DNA of 64,000 nucleotides from Aphrocallistes beatrix (Eukaryota; Porifera; Hexactinellida; Sceptrulophora; Aphrocallistidae), in NCBI GenBank assembly GCA_963281255.1, contig OY725506.1, positions 186,001-250,000 on the forward strand, given 5' to 3'. Below are positions 50,901-61,976 of this stretch, one piece after another. A program made the translations under genes and the position numbers. The notes beneath the pieces were generated by a model. The model did no database searches, was not told the DNA's origin, and saw nothing but the letters and a program-made list of their open reading frames with translations. Each line of letters starts with the position of its first letter. Within the stretch, counting starts at the first letter, position 1.

Positions 50901-53900
50901 TGACATTGGAAAGAGATATTTATAAGAACTGAGGGAAGAGCAGAATTTTCTGCTGAGAATAGTACAAAATTGAGGATGAAAAGGCATTTCTGAACGAAGG
51001 GGGTGGTTGAGTGCCATTATGGAGAACTATTTATAAGAACTGAGGGAAAAGCAGCATTTTCTGCTGAGAATATGAGAAATTGGAGAAACTTTTGACCATT
51101 GTATTTGATGAAATTTGTACCTCTAAAGTACTTTGTTAACTTTGGTGTTAGCAACAAATAATACGAAAGTCATATATTCGAACTAATGACTACTTGCTCA
51201 AATTCCAATCGAACTAACGACTATTTTGAAATTCGAACTAACGACTACTTTGAAATTCGAACTAATGCCTACATAGTTAAATTCTATTCGAACCAACGCC
51301 TACATACAGATTCGAACTAATGTATGCGTTATTATTCATTCATTTTGATGTATAAAATCAGACCAAAAATGGGAGCCGCTACTGGTGAGACCATCTATGA
51401 ATTGAATCATTAGAAGTATTCTAACGATCCTCTTAAATTGCTGTTAAACCTTAGAGTTCCAACTCTGAAGATATGTAATTGGATATTCGGGTTCTATCAG
51501 ATTGCTTCATCGCATCACTCAATATCTTATGTCGGAATATAGAAGCATGAACATTTAATTTAATGCTAGTCTGAATTAACAATAGATTACAAGTCAGCAT
51601 TTAGTCATGTGTTTAAAAGAATCAAACTTATTCCAGACAATTGGGGTTTGTTCTCTTTTACTGAAATATTCCCGCTGCATAAGACCTTTGATTGTTTGAT
51701 ATTGTCCCTTCTGAATAGTCTCCCCGTAATGTAGGAGTTGTAGCTTGTTTTTTTGTAATTTCTCCTCTGATAGCGTTTCAATTTATTTGTGAGGCTAAAC
51801 GTGACTGTAGTGAAACTATTTTAGATTCTTAGGCAATGACTCAATCAGCAATACAATTGATTTCATCCCTTTCTAAATTCCACTAAATTTGGACCATGTA
51901 TCCTTATTTTATGTTGTAGGTTTGAAGTTGATTTGGGAGAGTTTTGGATGAGTGACTACGAGAGTTCAAATGCTTCTACTTTCTGCTATTTATAGCTTTA
52001 GACACTTTAGCCTCCTATAAATAAACTCAATCAAAACCCTGCAATTGAAGTGTCTTTGATAATAATTTGATTGTACCATTTCAAGACATATTGAACCACA
52101 GTTGTGTCATTCAGGAAAATATTCCTTATATGGATGTCAATTGTTATTTATTGTTTGTTAATGTTAATTAATGATAGTGAAACACACTCAATACAAATTT
52201 TAGCAAAAAGATTTAAACAGCAAATATCTATATTAAATTAACTATAACTATCAATCACACACAGAGACACTGTCACATTTTAGTATATTATCTGAGATCT
52301 GAAGGCTTGAATGAATGGAGGTCTCCTTTCTATGTGTCTTTCCACATCAGCTCTGTACCTCTCCATGAGAGGGCGAGTTATCTCCTCGTTCACATGGATG
52401 TACTTCTTTCTTCTTCTCAGCAGCTTTACAAGGATTAAAGTGAGGATTGCAAAGTTTAATAGAAATGCTATCACACCAACAATTCCATTGCAGATTCCTA
52501 TTATGATCGAACAACCCTCATATATTATGTGTGAAGTATGTATTATGTTTTCCGGTATTGTGAAACTGATTGGATTGTTTGGGAATAAATATTGGACAAA
52601 ACAGTAACCGTTAGTTAGATGAGTGGAGTCGCGAATCGATTCTGCCACAACTAATATCAAGCCGAGGATAAATGCAAACAACGTTATTGATTGGAAGATT
52701 GCAAATGTTTTTGTTGTTCTTTGTTTCTCTTTATGTTCTTGTGGCGTAGAGTGCCGTTTAGCTTCTTCGCTCATGCCTTTCAGTAGAAGATAGAACTTCC
52801 TACTCATTTTTAAAAGGACATAAAAATCGAAGGCTTGAAATGGTAATTCCAATGCGAAATAGAAGAATTCAGTAACGATGAAGTAACCTGATAGAATTAT
52901 GTAAACTAGCCTGAACAGGAAGTAACCGGAGTATCCTACTATCCATCTTCTGTATGGAACACTCAGATATGCTCTCCTCAGTACGATTAGGAACAAGTTC
53001 AGTAGGATCGGTAGAAGGAATGGTATGCTATTACCAGTCTGAATAAATATATAATTCCCCGTTTTACCATAGTAGTTGCAAGATTGATTTGTATTTGTGT
53101 TAAATACCCTCACTATGACTAGATCATTAAAACGGTAATCGAAAGAGGTGCACATATTACCAAACGTGATTGACAGACAGCATAGAGCCTCGAAGCTGGA
53201 GATGATTATGATGAAGTTATAAACCAATGATTGAATCTTGAGATTCTTTTTCACTTTGCTGAGATCGGTTGAGAAGATGGTTGTTGCTGGTATGTTCTTT
53301 ATCCTCTGTGAAATTTGTATTTTCTGATGTACGAAGTATGGTATTGTGAAAACAGTAATGATCAAATAAGGAATGAGTGCGAATGAAGCGACTTTGTTAA
53401 TTTGTTCATTAAATGTTGAATCCATGTTGTTGTAGAATTTTCTGTTTTAGATCTTATTTTCAGTTATTTATTTATAAAGGGAATGAGTGTATTGAAAACT
53501 GTACACGTTTACTCGTGAAATGCACTAATCATCCTTTTTGTACAGTGTATTTTCTGGTAGGTACTTTTATGTGGATTTAAGCTATGCAAGCAATGCAACT
53601 AACATTTTATCATCTTTACTCACACAGATTGTTAAACTAATTAAACTAATTAAATTTTGAAAAGGGATGCTTTTCTTCCTCTGATTATCTTGATTATTCA
53701 ATTTTGATATAAATATTTGCTTCGTATTATCATTTCAGAAATTTAATCAAGTAAACCGAATTTGTTCCAATTTGTGCCAGTTTGCGTAGTTTTTGCATTA
53801 GTCACCTCATACAACTACAAAAATAGAAAACTAATACTAAATAATCTTGCACTTCCAGGGTTGAACCAAGTGGTGACTCAGAGATTTTAACTTATCAGAG

Positions 53901-56900
53901 TCAGCTTAGATTAGAATGTCCTAGAATTAGAAGACCAGCGTGAATGCAGAGGCGTAGCTGCAAGGGTTTTGGATTGGCGATTCTGAGCGAGCGAAGCGAA
54001 CAAATAAGGGAGTATGAGAGGCTGGCTCCCCCGTAAAACTTTCAAATCTCAGATGCAGAACTATCAATCTACAGCTATTCTAGCCATCTATGGAGCAATA
54101 TTTTTGATCTAATTTATCTTATTATTCATTCATTTTGATATATTAAAATCAGACAGAAAATAGAAAGCAACTCCATAACGTTATTTGGGGGATATGGCCC
54201 CCTAGCCCCCCCGTGGAGCCGCTACTGGTGAAACCATCTGTGAACTCAATCATGATCGTAGCTAGATCCCCCCTCCTTACGCCCTTGGCTCAGAAGTCAG
54301 TTTCAACGCAAATTCGAGCTCTTCGTTGAAGGCATGTAATTTGAAGTGATGTCTGAACCTACTTTACTCATATTTCAGTAGTCTAAGCTATTCTAGATTT
54401 CGAATTATGCTGTTGTTGCTAGGAGAACTGAAAAATATCAATAATTATTTACTATTATAGGTTAGTTTTATACTAAATTATTGGGATACGGACAGTTTGC
54501 TACATGGACTAGAGTTGATATGAGAGTGAGAGTGGGCATTTTGGAGAGTATTTTGTATAAGAACAAAGAGAAAGTAGGCATTTTGAGTTTGAAATAATAT
54601 CAAATGGCATGCAAGAGTGGTATTTTTATTTCGTGAGGTGTTGGGCCCCGATTATCATTTATTATTTGTCAGAATGAATGGGAGAATGAAAGTGAAGATT
54701 CAATAATTTTATTCAAAGAAATATCAGCGGCGAAACATCCGGCGACGATCGACGAAACTTTAGTCAGTTACATTACATTTTTATTAAAAGTGTCCGTGTA
54801 GCGAACTGTCTGTATCCCTAAATTATTATAGTAAATATAATATATAATACAATTATTCCACGAGTGCATTAACTTTACTAGTTCTCGAAGGGGGATCCCC
54901 TTGGATCCGCCACTGTACTTTTATTTAAATGCAAGTTTAAATTTAAATTAAATAAAAATATTCCCAGTCAGCATTTAGTCATGTGTTTAAAAAAGGTTGA
55001 TACTTTTCGATTCAATGGTTCTAACACAATATCCCACTATGAATAATGTACGGTTTGTGAAGGAGAATTTGGCAAACTTATTCCAGACGACATATCCACA
55101 TATACAACCGACACAATTGCAAGTGACAATTGAGGGTTTGTTCTCTCAATGCTTCTACTTTCTACTAGCTATAGCTGTTTATAGCTCACTTTAGCCTATA
55201 AATAAACATAATCAAAACCACGCTTTTAAAGGCAAGATTCCTTATATGGATGTCAATTGTTATTTATTGTTTGTTAATGTTAATTAATGATAGTGCAACA
55301 CACTCAATACTAATTTTAGCAAAAAGATTTATACAGCACACACACACACACAGAAACACTGTCACAAGTGTTAGTATATTATCTGAGATCTGAAGGCTTG
55401 AATGAATGGAGGTCTCCTTTCTTTGTGTCTTTCTACATCAGCTCTGTACCTCTCCATGAGAGGGCGAGTTATCCACTCATTCACATGGATGTACTTCTTT
55501 CTTCTTCTCAGCAGCTTTACAATGATTGAAGTGAGGATTGCCAAGTTAAATAGAAATGCTATCACACCAAGAATTCCATTGGAGATTCCTAGCATGATCA
55601 AACAACCGTCAAATATTATGTGTGAAGTATGTATTATGTTTTCTGGTATTGTGAAACTGATTGGAATGTTTGGAAACAAGTATTGCACTAAGCAGTAACC
55701 GTTAGTTAGATAAGTCAACTCCAGAATCGATTCTGCCGCACCTATTATCAAGCAGAAGATAAATGTAAACAACGTTATTGATTGGAGGATTGCGAATGTT
55801 TTTGTTGTTCTTTGTTTCTGTTTATATTCTTGTGGCGTAGAGTGCCATTTAGCTTCTTCGCTCATGCCTTTCAGTAGAAGATAGAACTTCTTACTCACTT
55901 TTGAAAGGACATAAATATCGAAGACTAGAAATGGTAATTCCAATGCGAAATAGAAGAATTGAGTAACGATGAAGTAAGCTGAGAGAATTATGTAAACTAG
56001 CCTGAACAGGAAGTAACCAGAATATCCTACTATCCATCTTCTGTATGGAACACTCAGATATGCTCTCCTCAGTACGATTAGGAACAAGTTCAGTAGGATC
56101 GGTAGAAGGAATACTAAGCTACCACTAGTCTTGGCGAACTCAAAAGTTCTCGTTTGACTATACAAGTTGCAAGATTTATTTGTATTTGTGTTTACTATCC
56201 TCACTTTGAGATCTTGTTTACAAAAATCGAAAGAGGTGCATATAGTTCCAACCGTGATTAACAGGCTGCATAGAGCCTCGAAGCTGGAGATGATTATGAT
56301 GAAGTTATAAATCAATGATTGAATCTTGAGATTCTTTTTCACTTTGCTGAGATCGGTTGCAAAGATGGTTGTTGCTGGTATGTTCTTTATCCTCTGTGAA
56401 TTCTGTATTTTCTGGTGTACGAAGTATGGTATTGTGAAGACAGCAATGATCAGATAAGGAATGAGTGCGAATGCAGCGACTTTGCTAATTCGATGATAAA
56501 TTGTTGGATCCATGTTGTTGTAGAATTTCTTATTTTATTTCTTCTTTTCTCTTATTTATCTACTATGAATGTCTCCAATGGGAAGTAGTGTATTGGAAGC
56601 ATGTACACGTTTATATGTTGACAACACCACTACGTCCTTTTTCGTGTAGTTACTTTCTATGTGTGCATTATAGCTATGGAATTGAAAGCAATGATTATTT
56701 ATTCATACTGTCTCTTCATCACTACACACACCATGGCTGTTAATTAAGATTGGATTTCGAAGGAAACAGCTATATGTTGTGTTACGAAAAGTGGTAATGC
56801 CATGGCCTAACCAGCTTCCTACGGCGATGATCAATGATTGTGTTCCTATTCGAAACGGCCACAAACAAAAAAGACCACGGAAATGCATATCCTCTACACC

Positions 56901-59900
56901 CACGTAATATTATGTACCAAATTGAAATTTTGCATTGATGCTCTCATCCATGACCAAATTATCAGAATAAATTATTAATTTACAAAATAAATAGGAGCCA
57001 TTTAATTAAAAAAGTATGAATATATATCAGGATTCATCTAGCCACTCCCTCAGGGGATTTTCTGATGTGAGAAGTATTGTATTGTGAATAAGTCCATGAC
57101 CAGATAGGACCCGAGCGAAAATGGAGCTAATCGATGAATTTCTTTGGTTGGAATCATGTTGTTGCGTATATTTTGCTAGTCTAACATTCTTGTTTTACAT
57201 AACCATCATTATAAGCAATGGAATTGAAAGCAATGAATTTTTATCAAAATGTCCAGTATCATTAATTCAGATTAGCATTTCAAGGAAAAGCTACATGTTT
57301 ACTATTCGCATTAGCATCACACTTTCTATTTGCTTACTAGCTTGACATTTCTTACATTTGTTACGGAATGTTTATTTTGTCTATTTTACGAATTTTGATT
57401 CACTTCCATTTTAAAACGAGTGTTTATCTTCCACAAAGCCACTTCCCTCTGATTATCTATAATTAATCCATTTAGATATAAATATTTGTCTCGCATCATC
57501 ATTTCTAGAATTTGATCAAGAAGACGGAATTTGGTACAACTTCTGCAGTTTGCATATTTACTTCATATGACTACGAAAGAACAGAAACTAATACAAACGA
57601 ATCATGCACCTTCAGGGTTAAACCTTGGATTTTCCACAGAAGTATTGAACAAGAATAAACTTCATTGATCTTAGTAAGATAGCTCTAGAGTCTAGATCTT
57701 GTTTTCACTCTCTGTGTATCCTAGACCCAATGTCACAACTGCTCCAGTTAAGTGTCAATCGACCGGACTTAAGTTATCTGTTATATACGTACAAATAATA
57801 TCTATTGAACTCCCTCCATTAACCTTAATATTAAATGCTAGAACTGTGAAACCCTGAGCTGATGTTCAGTTCAGCCTTGATGCCAATCCATATCCTCTTC
57901 ACCCACGTAATATTATGTGTCAAATATTGCATTGATGCTCTCATCCATAATCAAATTATTCAAATAAATTAAGACAAAATCAAACTGGAGCCAAAAGTAA
58001 AAAGTATGAATATAGACACACACACAGAGACACTGTCACATTTTAGTATATTATCTGAGATCTGAAGGCTTGAATGAATGGAGGTCTCCTTTCTATGTGT
58101 CTTTCTACATCAGCTCTGTACCTCTCCATGAGAGGGCGAGTTATCCACTCGTTCACATGGATGTACTTCTTTCTTCTTCTCAGCAGCTTTACAAGGATTG
58201 AAGTGAGGATTGCCAAGTTTGATAGAAATGCTATCACACCAACAATTCCTGTACAAATGCTCCGTATAACTCGACAGTAATAGTTTATCCTATATAGGAT
58301 AGTGATGAAGTTTCCTGGCACAAAATAGTTGATTGGAGTATTCGGGAGTACGTATTGTAGTAAACAGCTGCTGTTCTTTGTGATTTTAGTCAGGTTTTCG
58401 ATTGAAAGCATAACAACTATTATCAAACCGAATGTCAAGGTGAATAAGTAGATGGATCTTAAGATGCCAAATACCTTTGCTTCTCTTTTCTTCCTTTTAT
58501 ATTCTTGTGTCGTGGAATGCCACTTAGCTTCTTCGCTCATTCCTTTTAACAGAAGATAGAACTTCTTACTCGCATTCACGTAAACGCAAAAATCAAAAAG
58601 TGAAAATGGTAATTCCATCAGAAATTTAAAGTGCTGAGTAGGGAGGAAGAATTCTGTTAAAATTATGCAAACTAGCCTGAACAGGAAGTAACCAGAATAT
58701 CCTACTATCCATCTTCTGTATGGAACACTCAGATATGCTCTCCTCAGTACGATTAGGAACAAGTTCACTAGGATCGGTATAAGGAGTACTAAACTACTAC
58801 TAGCAACGAAAAAGACACCTAACTTCGTATTATACAAAATTTCACACGATTTATTTGTATTTGTATTTTCTACTGTCTCCTCGAGATAATATTCCTGACA
58901 CAATCCGAAAATTGAACATATATACTCAGTAGTACTTAGCAGAAGAGCTATAGCCTCGAAGCTGGAGATGATTATGATGAAGTTATAAATCAATGATTGA
59001 ATCTTGAGATTCTTTTTAACCTTGCTGAGATCGGTTGAAAAGATGGTTGTTGCTGGTATGTTCTTTATCCTCTGTGAAATCAGGATTTTTTGATGGATGA
59101 AGTATGGTATTGTGAATAAGGTCATGACCAGATAAGGAACGAGTGAAAATGAAGCTACTCGATAAATTTCTTTGGTTGGAATCATGTTATTGTGTATATT
59201 TTGCTAGAATCTAACATTCTTATTTATACATAACTATCATTATACGTAAGCAATGGAATTGAAAGCAATGAATATTTTCTCAACTACATTAAATAAGATG
59301 AGTTTATAATGAAACTTACAACCTTGATATTTCTCACATCCATTTATGAATGTTGTTTTTGTCTGGATCTTTAAATTTTGGTTCACTTTCATTTTTAAAA
59401 AGAGTGCTTTGTTCCACAAAGTCACTTCCTATTATCATTTCTAGAATTTAATCAAGTAAGACCGAATTTGGTCAATTTCTGCCAGTTTTTTTTGCCACAG
59501 TCACTTCATATCCTTACTATTAAAACTCGATTAATGTTTATATACGTATGTATATAATTGCAAAAAGACAAAACTAATTCTTCAGGGTTAAACCTTGGAT
59601 ATTCTAGAAACGGTAATTCCAATGTGGGTAGATTGCGTAACGATGATTCCGCTCATATACCACCAGACAATTCAACCATGTTTCCAAACTTTGCAATTCC
59701 AGAAACTGTGGGAGGAAATACCAGGATTTGATTTAGATTCAGAACACATGCAAATCAATGAAGGTCCTATTCCGTTTAATTTCAAAATCATCCCAGAAGG
59801 GAAGATATGCTGATAGAGAATGTTAGGTGCTCTTACATAATAAACTCAGAGGAAACGGTTAATATTATTGGCGTTGTAGCGTACGAAACATGTCTTCGAT

Positions 59901-61937
59901 ACTCAACGTGGTGGAATGTCCACTCGTGACACCTATGGTCATAATCATGCAGCAATTCCAGAAGTAAGCTTTACTGCAGAACTGAAGGTGTATGCCATAA
60001 AGAGAGCCAAAAATGAGATTTTTGTTCCTCCGCTTGAGTTTGTCGAGAATTATCTCAGATAAATAATGGCACAATATAAACAAGATCTTATTGATTTAAA
60101 TTTTGAGATGAAAATGGAGTTTATTCCTGGATACTTTTGTGCAAAAATCGACGAAATGCAAAAAATTAAAAATTTGTTAGAGATAAAATAGGTATTTGGA
60201 AGGAAGAAACATAGAAATGTTGACATTTATTTTAATACAAATCTAAATTAAAAATAGATTACAAGTCATGTGTTAAAAACAGCATAGGGATATGGAATGT
60301 TACATCTATAAGTTTAATCATAGTTATTCAAGAGGGATGTTTCCAGATCATTGATAATCACCTGTTTCCTCCTTAACAGTATCATGATGATACTAACAAA
60401 AATAACTAAGCCAGATAGGCTCACCATCGTGATCAAGATAATACTTCCTATATTCACAATGATGCTACAGTATTCCCTTACCAACTTGCATATCTCATCT
60501 AATCTTCCTGGTACAGTGAAGGAGACAGGAACGTTTGGGAATGCATATTGGAATATACACTTGCTGTATTGGACACTGTTAGCAAAAGCTATTATAGAAT
60601 TCATTAGGCACATGATAACTCCAACTCCGAATACGAGCAATGTAAGATTTCTAGTCACATGAAATACTTTGGCGATTCTTTCCTTTCTTCTGTAGTCCTC
60701 TGGTGTGGAATGAAACTTCGCTTCAGTACTCAATCCTTTAAGCAGAAGATAAAAATTCCTGCTCAACTTTACGTAAGCATAGAAATCGAGAATAGTGAAA
60801 GGCAGCACAAAAAATTCAACAAAGTACCTGCTAACAGTGAATTGAGACATCAAGCTCGGAATAGATATTCTCGCGATAATGTATATTGCGAATCTTTTAT
60901 ACCAGAAAGTGTATGGTGCATTTAAGTAAGCTCTCCTTAGAACGATCAGGAATAAGTTGATTAGGGCTGGCATTGCGACAAGAATATAGTGAGCTAATGC
61001 GAGAAAAAGGCTGAACATATGTATACCATTGTCTCTGTTGATGCACGAGGCACTTGTATTCAGTGGCTTATGTTGCTGTGTTGAGTTACCGGGAGAGAGA
61101 TATTTGAAATATATGCTACTGATGCTCCATAATATGCACATTACAGCCTCATAGCAGTAAATCAGTAGAACAAAACTATGTATCAAGGATTTTATTTGAA
61201 GATTTTTCTTCACTGTTTCTAGGTCAATTCTAAAATTGGAATGGTCTTGTAACTTCTGGATCTGACGTGAAATTCGGCATTTTTGGTGTACAAAGAATAT
61301 TATGGTCAATAGGACCATAATTAAATAAGGGATGAGAGCGAAAGCGATAACTTTTTGAATTCCATCAGTGACTGAAACCATTTTGAAGTATTTTGATAAT
61401 TTTATATACATAAAGTACTTTCCTTCTTTTATACGTTTAAGGCCGATAATCAACTCATTAATTTTGTATCTTTTTCCCTGCTGAATAGTCAAATTACTTA
61501 CGCAAGGTTGTGTAACTTAATTATACTTCTACTTAGTATGCTTTCAATCAATTGAATTGGACCATCAGGTTTTCAATAACATGAAATTACACCACTTCAC
61601 AGCATTTTCAATTCTGATCAAAGTATAACAATTCTTTGTCGCATGTTCATACATCCCAACTTATTCATCATGACGGGGCATCATAGGGAAGTATTTTACA
61701 CGTAATCCCAAAAATAATACTTAATTTCTAAATTTAGCACTATTACTATTTATATAAGGACGCCACTGATTTTACGATGGATGAAAACAAATACCAACGA
61801 CCCAATTTGTTCTCAAGAATAATAGTCTGTATTTGAAATCGTTATAATCCATGGTAAGAATAATGTATCTGTCCTTCTCCAAGCAATAAAGCTCAAAAGC
61901 TTCATGATGATTGGCGATCGCTAGGGAGCCAATTCTA

Positions 61938-61976
<39 letters not shown>

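Larger units (their letters stand above)
50272..52279. other. Inter-gene region with XPO1 fragment and local repeats
   Basis: 50280-50740 is the family upstream flank. 50905-51070 contains a ~110-base tandem duplication (TTTATAAGAACTGAGGGAA...TTTTCTGCTGAGAATA, twice). 51175-51330 is a degenerate tandem repeat. 51627-51691 is a deleted fragment of XPO1. 51360-51400 has a hAT-like right end (GAGCCGCTACTGG). No gene. Confidence 0.6.
53426..55370. other. Inter-gene region with hAT MITE and XPO1 fragment
   Basis: 53460-53880 is the family upstream flank; a hAT-like MITE follows at 53947-54229. A second hAT-like right end (GGATCCGCCACTG) lies near 54905. 55002-55146 is a fragment of XPO1. No intact gene. 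Confidence 0.6.

Noticed and set aside
54997-55194. 65-residue frame containing XPO1 sequence
   Set aside because: Only a 145-bp captured fragment, cut on both sides; treated as a pseudogene fragment, not a gene.
43314-58280. Recurrent plus-strand frames starting MNGGLLS inside the 7TM array
   Set aside because: Antisense shadows of the conserved 7TM C-terminal coding sequence, repeated because the genes are paralogues.
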